This document shows positions 17,107-25,379 of a DNA stretch of 64,000 nt, one piece after another. The stretch lies in contig NZ_SLVX01000003.1 of assembly GCF_004341885.1 (NCBI RefSeq), positions 391,857 through 455,856 on the forward strand. The letters are read 5' to 3'. The DNA is from Shinella granuli. Its GTDB lineage: Bacteria > Pseudomonadota > Alphaproteobacteria > Rhizobiales > Rhizobiaceae. The position numbers and the translations under genes are program-made. The notes under the pieces were generated by a model. It did not search any database. It was not told the DNA's origin and saw nothing but the letters and a program-made list of their open reading frames with translations. How positions within the stretch are numbered: position 1 is the stretch's first letter; each line of letters starts with the position of its first letter.

Positions 17107-17385
17107 CTAGTGGTCCGAGCCGCAGCAGCAATCGCAGCCGCGGTCCTCGATCCGGTCGATTTCGACGCGCCAGACCTCCGGTCCCTGTTCGAGATAGTCC
17201 CAGCCGAACTGGCCCGGGAAATTCGTCTCCAACTGATAGTGCAGCGGCCGCGGGTCGTGGTCGCTGGTGATCAGCATCGATTTACCGGGAAGCAGCGCGC
17301 CGAGCATGCCGAAGATGCGCGGATGACGCTCGCGCGGGGCAATGGTGCGGACATCGATGGAAGGCTTGGCCTGGTCGTCTGACAT
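17107..17385 (-). CDS. DUF2249 protein with cysteine-rich C-terminus
   Basis: 92 aa from the ATG at 17385 (MSDDQAKPSIDVRTI). A single DUF2249 domain (residues about 8-78) ends in a tail CDCCCGSDH: four cysteines and a histidine in nine residues, which looks like a metal-binding site. It is the first gene of the leftward four-gene operon. A TTG-N8-CAA site lies 100 bases upstream. Function unknown; a metallochaperone or cluster-binding role is a reasonable guess from the tail. Confidence 0.8.
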   Translation of the reverse strand: MSDDQAKPSIDVRTIAPRERHPRIFGMLGALLPGKSMLITSDHDPRPLHYQLETNFPGQFGWDYLEQGPEVWRVEIDRIEDRGCDCCCGSDH

Positions 17386-17484
17386 GGTTTTCTGTTCCGT
17401 CCCGGCCGCTCCGATCCCGTTCCGGAAGGCACGGCCCGACCGACCGGAACCAGCCGACGCTAACCCCGCGACCTGCCCGCCACT

Positions 17485-17498
17485 TTGACGTTGCGCAA
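17485..17498 (-). promoter_or_regulatory. FNR/NnrR-type box for the DUF2249 operon
   Basis: TTGACGTTGCGCAA (TTG-N8-CAA, extended TTTG...CAAA). It is 100 bases from the DUF2249 start and is the one of two boxes in this divergent region nearer the leftward operon. Confidence 0.65.
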
Positions 17499-17535
17499 AC
17501 AATTCCGGAAATGCGCGGCCGCGACGTCCCGCTGC

Positions 17536-17549
17536 TTGGCTTTTCGCAA
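17536..17549 (+). promoter_or_regulatory. FNR/NnrR-type box for hemN
   Basis: TTGGCTTTTCGCAA (TTG-N8-CAA), 63 bases before the hemN start. The hemN genes of anaerobically respiring alphaproteobacteria are commonly FNR/NnrR-activated, which fits. Confidence 0.68.
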
Positions 17550-17612
17550 AGAAGCACTCCGGCCCGGCCCCTAGGCTCCTCCCATTCATCCACCCGGACA
17601 AAGGAATGCGCC

Positions 17613-18965
17613 ATGCAACAGGCCCTGATCGAAAAATACGGCGAGGCACGGCTGCCGCGGTATACGAGCTATCCGACGGCGCCGGGCTTTTCGCCGACCG
17701 TCGGCACCGGCACCTATGGCGACTGGCTTGCCGCCATCCGGCCCGGCACCGATGCCTCGCTCTACCTGCACATCCCCTTCTGCCGCTCCATGTGCTGGTA
17801 CTGCGGCTGTCACACGACGATCACCCAGCGCGACGAGCCGATCCTCGACTATATCGACATGCTCCGAAAAGAGATCGACCTCGTCTCCAGGACGGTCGGC
17901 GGCCGGCCGACCATCCGCCATGTGCATTTCGGCGGCGGCACGCCCACCATCATGCAGCCGGAGGAGTTCCGCGACCTGATCGGCCTCTTGCGCGCCCGCT
18001 TCGCCTTTGCCGGCGGCGCGGAGATCGCCGTCGAGATCGACCCGCGCACCCTCTCCGCCGAGATGGCGACGGCGCTCGGCGCGGCAGGCGTCACGCGCGC
18101 GAGCCTCGGCGTACAGAGCTTCGACCCCGTCGTGCAGAAGGCGATCAACCGCATCCAGAGCGAGGCGCAGACGGCCGAGGCCGCCGCGCGGCTGCGCAAG
18201 GCCGGGGTCAGCGGCATCAATTTCGACCTCATCTACGGCCTGCCGCACCAGACGGTCGCCTCCTGCATCGCGACCGCGCAGGCGGCGATCCGCATGCGGC
18301 CGGAACGTTTCGCCGTCTTCGGCTATGCCCACATCCCGTCCTTCAAGAAGCACCAGCGGCTGATCGACGAGCGCGCGCTGCCCGACGCGGCCCTTCGCAG
18401 CGCGCAGGCCGAGGCGATCGCCGAAACGCTTGGCGGCGCCGGCTATGTGCGCATCGGCCTCGATCACTATGCCCTGCCGGAAGACAGCCTCGCCCTCGCC
18501 GCCAAGCGCGGCCGGCTGCGCCGCAACTTCCAGGGCTATACGACGGATGCCTGCACCACGCTGATCGGCTTCGGCGCCTCGTCGATCGGCCGCACGGCGG
18601 AAGGCTACGTGCAGAACGAGGTGCCGCCCGGCCTCTATGCCCAGCGCATCGCCTCCGGCCGCCTCGCCACCGCCAAGGGCTACCGGCTGACGGCGGAGGA
18701 CCGGCTGCGCGCCGAGATCATCGAGCGCCTGATGTGCGATTTCCGCGTCGACGTGACGGGCATCGCCGCGCGGCACGGCTTCGATGCGGCCCCGCTTCTC
18801 GACGGCAATGCCAAGCTGGCGGCGCTTGCGGAGGATGGCGCGATCGACATCCGCGGCGGCACCGTCACGGTGCGGCAGGACCACCGCTTCATCATCCGCG
18901 CGGTCGCCGCCGCCTTCGACGCCTATATCGACCGGTCGGCCCGCACGCACAGCAAGGCGGCCTGA
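17613..18965 (+). CDS. hemN: Oxygen-independent coproporphyrinogen III oxidase HemN
   Basis: 450 aa radical-SAM enzyme converting coproporphyrinogen III to protoporphyrinogen IX without O2, supplying heme for NorCB and cytochromes under low oxygen. The start at 17613 follows AAAGGA. The radical-SAM cysteines are C57, C61 and C64 with C66 adjacent (FCRSMCWYCGC), the HemN-specific CxxxCxxC pattern. Other family blocks are HFGGGTPTIM and NRIQSEAQT. The full length supports true HemN rather than HemW. It is convergent with norD. Confidence 0.95.
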   Translation: MQQALIEKYGEARLPRYTSYPTAPGFSPTVGTGTYGDWLAAIRPGTDASLYLHIPFCRSMCWYCGCHTTITQRDEPILDYIDMLRKEIDLVSRTVGGRPTIRHVHFGGGTPTIMQPEEFRDLIGLLRARFAFAGGAEIAVEIDPRTLSAEMATALGAAGVTRASLGVQSFDPVVQKAINRIQSEAQTAEAAARLRKAGVSGINFDLIYGLPHQTVASCIATAQAAIRMRPERFAVFGYAHIPSFKKHQRLIDERALPDAALRSAQAEAIAETLGGAGYVRIGLDHYALPEDSLALAAKRGRLRRNFQGYTTDACTTLIGFGASSIGRTAEGYVQNEVPPGLYAQRIASGRLATAKGYRLTAEDRLRAEIIERLMCDFRVDVTGIAARHGFDAAPLLDGNAKLAALAEDGAIDIRGGTVTVRQDHRFIIRAVAAAFDAYIDRSARTHSKAA

Positions 18966-18975
18966 AACCCAAACG

Positions 18976-19013
18976 AAAAAAGGGCCCGGCATGGTGCGGC
19001 ATGCCGGGCCCTT
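18976..19013 (-). terminator. Terminator between convergent hemN and norD
   Basis: An 11-base perfect stem (GGGCCCGGCAT / ATGCCGGGCCC, 18982-18992 and 19001-19011) with an 8-base loop. On the minus strand it is followed by T6 (A6 at 18976-18981), making it a good terminator for norD; the plus side ends CTTCC and is weaker for hemN. Confidence 0.8.
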
Positions 19014-19032
19014 CCTCGCAGATCTTGCGCCT

Positions 19033-20931
19033 CTATCCGACAAGACCGCGATAGATCGCCGGCAGCGCCGCAGGCAGCCGAGCGATATTGCTGACGATGG
19101 CATAGCCGTTGCGGCCGAAGATGGCCGGCACATAGACCTGCGCCTCCCGGTCGACCGTCACCCCGAACACGCTGACACCGGTGCGCCGCGACTCGTTCAC
19201 CGCCCGACGGCTGTCCTCCAGCGCGAAGCGGCCCTCATAGTGGTCGACGTCGTTCGGCTTGCCGTCGGTGAGCAGCAGGAGGAGCTTTCGCCGGTTCGGC
19301 TGCTCGCGCAGCTTCGCCGCCGCATGGCGGATCGCCGGGCCGATGCGGGTGTAGAAACCCGGCTTCAGCGCCGCGATGCGCGCTTCCACGGCATGGTTCA
19401 TCGTCTCGCCGAAATCCTTGACCGTCTCGACCCGCACCCAGGAGCGCCGCCGCGAGGTGAAGGTGAGGATCGAGTGGCTGTCGCCGCAGGCGGCAAGACC
19501 GTGCGCCAGCACCAGCAGCGCCTCCTTCTCCACGTCGAGCACCCGGCGGTTGTCGAACCAGGCGTCCGTCGAAAGCGACACGTCGACGAGGATGGTGACG
19601 GCAAGGTCATGCGCCTGCGGCCGGCTCATCAGGTGGATGCGGTCGCTGCCCTGCCCGCCGGCGGCAAGGTCGCTGCGGGCGCGCACCACGGCATCGAGGT
19701 CCAGCTCCGCCCCGTCGAGCTGCGCGCGCAGCATTTCATGGCGCGGCCGCAGCACCTCGAACTGCCGGCGTACGCGGCGGATCAGGCTCTTCGTGTCGGC
19801 ATCGGCCTCGGGCACGGCAGCCATGTCCGGTGCGGGAGAAGCAAGCACCCGGCAATGGTCGGGCAGGTAGGTGCCGGTACGGAAATCCCATTCGGGATAG
19901 GTGTGCTCGCCGGTCAGCCGCGTGCGGTCGAGCGCTTCCGGCGGCAGGTCGAGATCGAAATGGAAGCGGGCGGACGGGCGGCCCTTGCGCTCGCCGAGCG
20001 TCATGTCGTCCAGTTCGTCGGCGGCGCTCGAATCGTGGTCGTCGCTGTCGTCGCCGGGGCGGTCGACATTGACCATCTCCGCCATGGCGAGGATCTTCTC
20101 GAAGCGGTTGAGGATGAAGGGGCTGCGCTCGTTCTTGCGGTTCTCGGCCTTCTCGCGCAGCGCGACATGGCGGCCGGTCTCCGGGGTCTCGGGCGTGCCG
20201 CCCGTTGCAGGCTGGTCCTCTTCGCCGCGCCCCTCGCCCTCCTCGCGCAGGAGCGCATCCGGCCATAGCGGCACAGGCAGCATCGGCAGGTATCCGGCCG
20301 GCGCCCGGTGCGGGAAGATGACCGGCAGCGCATCGTCCGCAAGGCCGGCGCCCTTCCTCAGGAGGCTGAGGATGCGGTTCTCCACATGCCGCTCGACGGA
20401 GGGAAGCGGCCGGCTGCGGCGCGCCGAAAGCGTGGCGGCCGAAAGCCGCCGGTAGCGCCGCGCAAGCCCCGGAAAGGCCGAAAGCACCGCCTTCACCGTC
20501 GCCTCCGCCCGCTGGAGGATGGCAAGGTCGCGCTGCAGAGGATCGCTCTCGACAACCGGATCGAGCGGCATCACCGCCATCGTCGCCGCGAGCCAGACAT
20601 AAAGGTCCCGGTTGAGGCCGCGATCGGCGAAGAGGTCGATCGCGCCGGGCAGCATCAGCGTCGCATGGTCGCGGCCGGGCTGCACCAGCTTCTCCTCGCC
20701 GAGCCCCATGCGCTGGCGTAGCCTCAGGCGATGCGCCGAGGTGCGCCCGCGGGCGGGCGCGATCTGCACCGCGCCTTCGCCGCCGAAGCCGCGGAAGCAG
20801 ACGGCGAGCACCGGCCGGACATCCTCCAGCCGCACGGCATGCTCCGGATGACGCGGCCAGGTGCCGGTATTGCCAACGAGCCGGTGCCAGGCCCGGCCGA
20901 CCGTTTCCTCAAGCTCCAGGAAATCCAGCAT
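19033..20931 (-). CDS. norD: NorD, VWA-domain protein for nitric oxide reductase assembly
   Basis: 632 aa. The C-terminal third is a von Willebrand A domain with a MIDAS-type motif VDVSLSTD and the matching LTDGKPND loop. The long N-terminal part is characteristic of NorD/CbbO. NorD works with the AAA+ ATPase NorQ to activate NorCB, probably by iron insertion into the active site. It is the last gene of norCBQD, starting 9 bases after norQ. Confidence 0.93.
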   Translation of the reverse strand: MLDFLELEETVGRAWHRLVGNTGTWPRHPEHAVRLEDVRPVLAVCFRGFGGEGAVQIAPARGRTSAHRLRLRQRMGLGEEKLVQPGRDHATLMLPGAIDLFADRGLNRDLYVWLAATMAVMPLDPVVESDPLQRDLAILQRAEATVKAVLSAFPGLARRYRRLSAATLSARRSRPLPSVERHVENRILSLLRKGAGLADDALPVIFPHRAPAGYLPMLPVPLWPDALLREEGEGRGEEDQPATGGTPETPETGRHVALREKAENRKNERSPFILNRFEKILAMAEMVNVDRPGDDSDDHDSSAADELDDMTLGERKGRPSARFHFDLDLPPEALDRTRLTGEHTYPEWDFRTGTYLPDHCRVLASPAPDMAAVPEADADTKSLIRRVRRQFEVLRPRHEMLRAQLDGAELDLDAVVRARSDLAAGGQGSDRIHLMSRPQAHDLAVTILVDVSLSTDAWFDNRRVLDVEKEALLVLAHGLAACGDSHSILTFTSRRRSWVRVETVKDFGETMNHAVEARIAALKPGFYTRIGPAIRHAAAKLREQPNRRKLLLLLTDGKPNDVDHYEGRFALEDSRRAVNESRRTGVSVFGVTVDREAQVYVPAIFGRNGYAIVSNIARLPAALPAIYRGLVG

Positions 20932-20940
20932 GGCGGTTCC

Positions 20941-21753
20941 TCAGCGGATCATCGCGTCGGCGATTTCGAGAAGGGCGGCCCGGACATCCGGCTCGTCGGT
21001 CAGCGGCTCGATCATCGCCGCCCGCACCGCCTCGCGCATGGTCATGCCGCTGTCGATGAGGCAGGCGCAGTAGACGAGGAGGCGGGTGGAGACCCCCTCT
21101 TCCAGGTCGTGCCCCTTGAGCGCCCTCAACCGATGTGCCAGCGCGACGAGCGGCGCGACCTGCGCTTCGTCCAGCCCGCTTTCCGCGGCGACGACGGCGA
21201 TTTCCTGGGGCTTCGGCAGGAAGTCGAACTCGATGGCGACGAAGCGCTGGCGGGTGGAGGGCTTCAGCGCCTTCAGGAGGTTCTGGTAGCCGGGATTGTA
21301 GGAGACGACGAGCATGAAGCCGGGCGGCGCTTCCAGCACCTCGCCGGTGCGCTCCAGCGGCAGGATGCGCCGGTCGTCGGTGAGCGGATGCAGCACGACG
21401 GCGACGTCCTTGCGCGCCTCGACGATCTCGTCGAGATAACACACGCCGCCCTGGCGCACCGCGCGGGTCAGGGGACCGTCTACCCAGACTGTATCACCGC
21501 CCTTCAGGAGGTAACGGCCGGTGAGGTCGGCGGCCGAAAGATCGTCATGGCAGGAGACGGTGGAGAGCGGCAGGCCGAGCCTTGCCGCCATGTGGCTGAC
21601 GAAACGGGTCTTGCCGCAGCCGGTCGGCCCCTTCAGGAGCAGCGGAAGCTGGCGCGTCCAGGCCGTCTCGAACAGGGCGCATTCGTTGCCGGAGGGGCTG
21701 TAGGCCGGGATATCCGGAACGGGACGGGGCGTATCCTTGAGGAGGACGTTCAT
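20941..21753 (-). CDS. norQ: NorQ, MoxR/CbbQ-type AAA+ ATPase
   Basis: 270 aa from the ATG at 21753 (MNVLLKDTP); the frame is open far upstream through the norB region in a wrong frame. Walker A GPTGCGKTRF is near residue 42, Walker B VCYLDEIVEA near 105, and the C-terminal CbbQ extension is present. It is the motor for NorD-dependent activation of nitric oxide reductase. It follows norB by 65 bases, with a strong hairpin between. Confidence 0.94.
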   Translation of the reverse strand: MNVLLKDTPRPVPDIPAYSPSGNECALFETAWTRQLPLLLKGPTGCGKTRFVSHMAARLGLPLSTVSCHDDLSAADLTGRYLLKGGDTVWVDGPLTRAVRQGGVCYLDEIVEARKDVAVVLHPLTDDRRILPLERTGEVLEAPPGFMLVVSYNPGYQNLLKALKPSTRQRFVAIEFDFLPKPQEIAVVAAESGLDEAQVAPLVALAHRLRALKGHDLEEGVSTRLLVYCACLIDSGMTMREAVRAAMIEPLTDEPDVRAALLEIADAMIR

Positions 21754-21784
21754 TCTGATCTCCAAGAAACTGTCGAAAGAAGGT

Positions 21785-21812
21785 GCCGGCCCCGCGGGAT
21801 GACGGGGCCGGC
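21785..21812 (-). other. Hairpin between norB and norQ
   Basis: A 9-base perfect stem (GCCGGCCCC / GGGGCCGGC) with a 10-base loop in the 65-base gap. There is no T-run on the minus strand. It probably protects the norCB message and lowers norQD expression relative to the structural subunits. Confidence 0.45.
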
Positions 21813-21818
21813 CAGCGC

Positions 21819-23165
21819 TCACTCGGCCGGCTGGACCATCCGGGTGAGGCTGTCGCTGCGCTCCCGACCGGGCACGAGCACCGCCCAGATGAACATCAGC
21901 GCCGAAACGAGCACGACGGCGCCCGAGCCGAGGCGGACCCAGTAGAACAGCGCGAGCTGGTCCTGGACGTCCATGAAGCCTTCGCCGAGCACACGCTGCA
22001 GGTGGACCTGCACGACGCCGGCGAAGGTGAGCGCGAAGGTCATGACAGACATGGCCGTGCACATGATCCAGAAGCTGGCGATGGAAAGCCACTGGTTGAA
22101 CGGCGCGCGGCCGCGGATTTCCGGGATCGCATAGGCCATCATGGCAAGGTTCAGCATCACATAGGCGCCGAAGAAGGCGAGGTGCCCATGCGCGGCGGTG
22201 ACCTGCGTGCCGTGGGTGTAGTAGTTCACCGACGACAGCGTGTGCAGGAAGCCCCAGACGCCCGCGCCGAAGAAGGCCATGACCGAGCAGCCGATCGACC
22301 AGAGGAGAGCCGCCTTGTTTGGGTGGTTGCGGCCGGCCTTCCAGGTCATGACGAAGGTGAAGATGACCATGGTGAAGAAGGGCGCCACTTCCAGCGTCGA
22401 GAACAGCGAGCCGATCCACTGCCAGTAGCCCGGCGCGCCGATCCAGTAATAATGGTGGCCGGTGCCGAGGATGCCCGAGAAGAGCGCGAGGCCGACGATG
22501 ACATAGAGCCACTTCTCCACGACCTCGCGGTCGATGCCGTTGAGCTTGATCATCAGGAAGGCGAGCACGGAAGCCATGATCAGCTCCCAGACACCTTCGA
22601 CCCACAGGTGGATGACATACCACCAGTACATCTTGTCGAGCGCCAGGTTGACCGGGTTGTAGAAGGCGAAGAGGAAGAAGAGCGCGAGCCCCCACAGGCC
22701 GAAGAGCAGGATGTTGATAACCGTGGTCTTGCGACCCTTCAGCGCCGTCATGGTGATGTTGAAGAGGAACATCAGGACGACGACGACGATGCCGACCTTG
22801 GCGATGAAGGTCTGTTCCAAAAATTCGCGGCCCTCATGGATGCGGAACATGTAGCCGACCACCGTCAGGCCTGCCGCCACGAAGAACATCCAGAACTGCA
22901 GGACGGCGAGCTTCGGGCTGTAGAGCTCCGTCTCGGTCTCCTCCGGGATCATGTAGTAGGTGGCGCCCATGAAGCCCATGAGCAGCCAGACGACGAGCGC
23001 ATTGGTGTGGATCATGCGCACGATGTTGAAGGGCAGCAGCTCGGAGAGCACATTCGGCAGCACGTAGATCGTGCCGGCGAGGACGCCGAAAGCCACCTGG
23101 GCGAGGAACAGGCCGAGCGCGCCGTAGAAATACAGCATGGCGACCTTTTGCGTTTGATATTTCAT
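21819..23165 (-). CDS. norB: Nitric oxide reductase large subunit NorB
   Basis: 448 aa inner-membrane heme-copper-oxidase relative with about twelve helices that reduces 2 NO to N2O at a heme b3/non-heme iron centre. The length and lack of an N-terminal extension identify the cytochrome-c-dependent cNOR form rather than qNOR. Family blocks include HTNALVVWLLMGFMGATYY, HLWVEGVWEL and GTGHHYYWIG. It is preceded by norC (27 bases) and followed by norQ and norD. Confidence 0.96.
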   Translation of the reverse strand: MKYQTQKVAMLYFYGALGLFLAQVAFGVLAGTIYVLPNVLSELLPFNIVRMIHTNALVVWLLMGFMGATYYMIPEETETELYSPKLAVLQFWMFFVAAGLTVVGYMFRIHEGREFLEQTFIAKVGIVVVVLMFLFNITMTALKGRKTTVINILLFGLWGLALFFLFAFYNPVNLALDKMYWWYVIHLWVEGVWELIMASVLAFLMIKLNGIDREVVEKWLYVIVGLALFSGILGTGHHYYWIGAPGYWQWIGSLFSTLEVAPFFTMVIFTFVMTWKAGRNHPNKAALLWSIGCSVMAFFGAGVWGFLHTLSSVNYYTHGTQVTAAHGHLAFFGAYVMLNLAMMAYAIPEIRGRAPFNQWLSIASFWIMCTAMSVMTFALTFAGVVQVHLQRVLGEGFMDVQDQLALFYWVRLGSGAVVLVSALMFIWAVLVPGRERSDSLTRMVQPAE

Positions 23166-23192
23166 CTCTTGTCTCCTGAACGCGCGTGTCGG

Positions 23193-23645
23193 TCAGCCGG
23201 CATCGTTCGGCGGCCAGTTCTGGGTGTTGATCTTGCTCGTCCATTCAAGAAAGTCGGCGAGATCGTTGAGTTCCTGTTCGGTGAGGTGGAACTGCGGCAT
23301 CTGCCGCCGGCCCTCCGCCCCGCTCGGCTGCGCCGCCATCCAGGCCTTGAAGGCCTCGCGTGCGCCTTCCGGATCGTCGGCACCGCCGTAGCGCTTCCAC
23401 ACATTGCCGAGCTCGGGCGCGAAATAGGCGCCTTCGCCGAGCAGCGTGTGGCAGTTGATACAGGCGTTCTTCTCCCAGACATGCTTGCCGCGCGCGACGT
23501 TGTCGGTCAGCGTCGTCTCGTCGGTGGCGGTCGTGCGCATGTAATAATGGGAATGGGCGGTCAGCCCGACGAAGATCGTGAAGAAGAAGATGGACCCGCC
23601 ATAGAAGACGTTGCGGGCCCCGGTCTTGGTAAGGCGCTCTGCCAT
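23193..23645 (-). CDS. norC: Nitric oxide reductase cytochrome c subunit NorC
   Basis: 150 aa from the ATG at 23645 (MAERLTKTGARNVFYGG). It has one N-terminal membrane anchor (about residues 13-30) and a periplasmic monoheme cytochrome c domain with CINCH at C62-H66; the distal methionine is probably in RRQMPQF. It passes electrons to NorB. It is the first gene of norCBQD, with a TTG-N8-CAA site 128 bases upstream. Confidence 0.96.
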   Translation of the reverse strand: MAERLTKTGARNVFYGGSIFFFTIFVGLTAHSHYYMRTTATDETTLTDNVARGKHVWEKNACINCHTLLGEGAYFAPELGNVWKRYGGADDPEGAREAFKAWMAAQPSGAEGRRQMPQFHLTEQELNDLADFLEWTSKINTQNWPPNDAG

Positions 23646-23772
23646 CCCATGGTCCTTTCCCTTGCCGGAAACTCCATGGCTCCGGCGAAAAACCCCCGCC
23701 GACTTTCTGCCGGCGATCCCCTCGCCGGCATTGCGGGACGTCCTTGTTCTAGCGGGAGGGAAAAAGCCTTCT

Positions 23773-23786
23773 TTGCGCATTGGCAA
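23773..23786 (-). promoter_or_regulatory. FNR/NnrR-type box upstream of norCBQD
   Basis: TTGCGCATTGGCAA, extended to CTTTGC-N6-GCAAAG, the same six-base arms as the nnrS box. It lies between the norF stop (23803) and norC start, so norCBQD has its own promoter within the norEF-norCBQD array. Confidence 0.75.
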
Positions 23787-23802
23787 AGAGCGGGGCGGTT
23801 CG

Positions 23803-24078
23803 TCAGCCGATGAGCGCGCCGAGGACCGAGCGGGCGAGCGCCAGCGACAGGAGCAGCGCCGGCCAGGCAAGCAGGGCCGGCCGCAGCGCGCTGCGGCTCG
23901 CGCGCAACTCCATGAAATCGAGGATGACGAAACGGCCCTTGGCATAGGCCATGATCAGCACCGCGGTGATGGGCACCAGGAGCCCGCCGCTGAGCCCGCC
24001 GACGAGGGCGCCGCCGACGGCGAGCGTCAGCAGCATGGCGAGGGTGGCGATGAACTGTTCGCGGGCCTGTCGGGTCAT
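23803..24078 (-). CDS. norF: NorF, small membrane protein of the NO reductase cluster
   Basis: 91 aa with three hydrophobic segments, resembling cytochrome-c-oxidase subunit IV (COX4_pro). Central KGRFVILDFMELR is the family signature. NorF is paired with NorE in denitrifiers and is thought to help full NO reductase activity. It follows norE by 7 bases. Confidence 0.85.
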   Translation of the reverse strand: MTRQAREQFIATLAMLLTLAVGGALVGGLSGGLLVPITAVLIMAYAKGRFVILDFMELRASRSALRPALLAWPALLLSLALARSVLGALIG

Positions 24079-24085
24079 GGCGGTC

Positions 24086-24646
24086 TCAGGTGAGGTAGAC
24101 GATCGGGAACATCACGAGCCAGACGAGGTCGATCGCATGCCAGAGCGTCGCGATCATCACGACATTGCTCCGCGACGGGCGCCAGGCGACGAGAAAGAGG
24201 ATGGCCGCGCCGAAGACGACGTGCAGCAGGTGGAAGCCGGTGACGAGGAAATAGAGTTCGGCAAGCGTGCCCGCCCCGCCGATGCCGGAGCGGACCTCCA
24301 TCCCATATTCGGCGAGTTTCACCGCCGCAAAGGCAAGGCCGAGAAGGCCCGCAAGGACGAGGGAGCGGCGAACGCCCGAAAGATCCGCCCCGCGGCGAAC
24401 CGCCAGCGCCGCCTGCCAGCCGCTGAGGACGAGAAGGACCGTGTTGAGCGCGGCAAGGCCGGGATGGAGGTGCGCGCGCAGGAAGGACGCATTGGCGACG
24501 TCCACCAGCGTCATCACCATGAAGGCGACGAGCAGCGCGCCGAAGGCTGCAAGTTCGCTCCACACCAGGATCCAGAGAAGAAGGCAATCGCCCTCCCCGC
24601 TCTCCGCCTTCGCAACCGCCGTGCGCATATCGTCCATCGTCGCCAT
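24086..24646 (-). CDS. norE: NorE, cytochrome oxidase subunit III-like protein
   Basis: 186 aa with five membrane segments, a CoxIII-family protein with LWILVWSELAAFGALLVAF near residue 22 and GFHLLHVVFGA near 137. NorE is not part of purified NorCB but is encoded with it and supports activity in vivo. It is the first gene of the norEF unit; a perfect TTTGCG/CGCAAA palindrome sits 35 bases upstream. Confidence 0.9.
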   Translation of the reverse strand: MATMDDMRTAVAKAESGEGDCLLLWILVWSELAAFGALLVAFMVMTLVDVANASFLRAHLHPGLAALNTVLLVLSGWQAALAVRRGADLSGVRRSLVLAGLLGLAFAAVKLAEYGMEVRSGIGGAGTLAELYFLVTGFHLLHVVFGAAILFLVAWRPSRSNVVMIATLWHAIDLVWLVMFPIVYLT

Positions 24647-24680
24647 GGCCCAGCCCTAGCGCAGGAAGCCGCGGGCTTCT

Positions 24681-24694
24681 TTGCGCCGGCGCAA
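24681..24694. promoter_or_regulatory. FNR/NnrR-type box shared by norEF and the small-protein/hemerythrin pair
   Basis: TTGCGCCGGCGCAA is perfectly palindromic and extends to CTTTGCGCCGGCGCAAAG. It is 35 bases from norE (minus) and 53 bases from the 51-aa gene (plus), the only candidate activator site between them. Confidence 0.7.
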
Positions 24695-24746
24695 AGAGCG
24701 GCAATGCCGGACGCGGCATGATGGCGGCAACGGAAAGGACCTTCCC

Positions 24747-24902
24747 ATGACGGATGCACAGTTCGGTCTCCTCATCGCCGCTCCGGTCATCGCCGGCTTC
24801 GCCCTGATGCTCTACCGCATGGGCGTGCTGCAGGGCGCGGGAACGCTGTCCGCCGTCAGCGCCTCTGTTGTCATCGCCGCCGTGCTCTTCTTCGGCCAGT
24901 AG
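24747..24902 (+). CDS. 51-aa membrane protein of the denitrification cluster
   Basis: MTDAQFGLLIAAPVIAGFAL opens a 51-residue protein with two predicted membrane segments (about 6-22 and 31-48), ending in FFGQ. The start at 24747 has AAGGA 9 bases upstream. It is followed after 9 bases by the hemerythrin gene and is divergent from norEF. I do not recognise a family; it could be a small subunit or stabiliser of a respiratory complex. Confidence 0.7.
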   Translation: MTDAQFGLLIAAPVIAGFALMLYRMGVLQGAGTLSAVSASVVIAAVLFFGQ

Positions 24903-24911
24903 GAGGCGGCG

Positions 24912-25373
24912 ATGGACGACGCGAGCCTCAACGCCGCCGATATCGACCGGCTGGAAACGCTTCACCAGGCCCTGCTCGATCTCTGCCTGCATCTCGAAGA
25001 GATCGCAGGCGAACCGGGCACCGCCGGTGAGCTGCGTGCGCTCGCCGACGCCATTCCGCCCGCCCTCAGGGCCGTGCACGAGCTGGAGGAGCGCCTGCTC
25101 TTCCCGGATTTCGACCGGCATGCCGGCTCCTGCTTCGCCGCCCTGGCGATCGAGCGCCTGAAGGCGGAGCACCGCTGCGACCGGCTCGCCGCCGAGGAGC
25201 TCTCGCTGACGCTGAAGGCCGTCGCCGACGGTCGCTGCGGGCTTTCGCCCGAGACGGTGTCGCGCATGATAGGCGGCTTCCAGGAAAGCCTGCGCCGCCA
25301 TGTCTTTTCCGAACAGATGATCCTGGAGACGCTCATCGCCGCCAAGGCGGAGGCGCGCGACGTCTTCGCCTGA
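24912..25373 (+). CDS. Hemerythrin-like HHE-domain protein
   Basis: 153 aa, a four-helix bundle with hemerythrin-type ligands: a histidine in LHQALLDLCLHLEE near residue 18, HELEERLLFPDF near 56 (HxxxE), EHRCDR near 85 and RHVFSEQM near 133 (HxxxE). Di-iron HHE proteins bind O2 or NO or help repair iron-sulfur centres (YtfE type). Position downstream of an FNR/NnrR box next to norEF favours an NO-related role. It is convergent with ubiV, 6 bases apart. Confidence 0.85.
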   Translation: MDDASLNAADIDRLETLHQALLDLCLHLEEIAGEPGTAGELRALADAIPPALRAVHELEERLLFPDFDRHAGSCFAALAIERLKAEHRCDRLAAEELSLTLKAVADGRCGLSPETVSRMIGGFQESLRRHVFSEQMILETLIAAKAEARDVFA

Positions 25374-25379
25374 CCGCCC

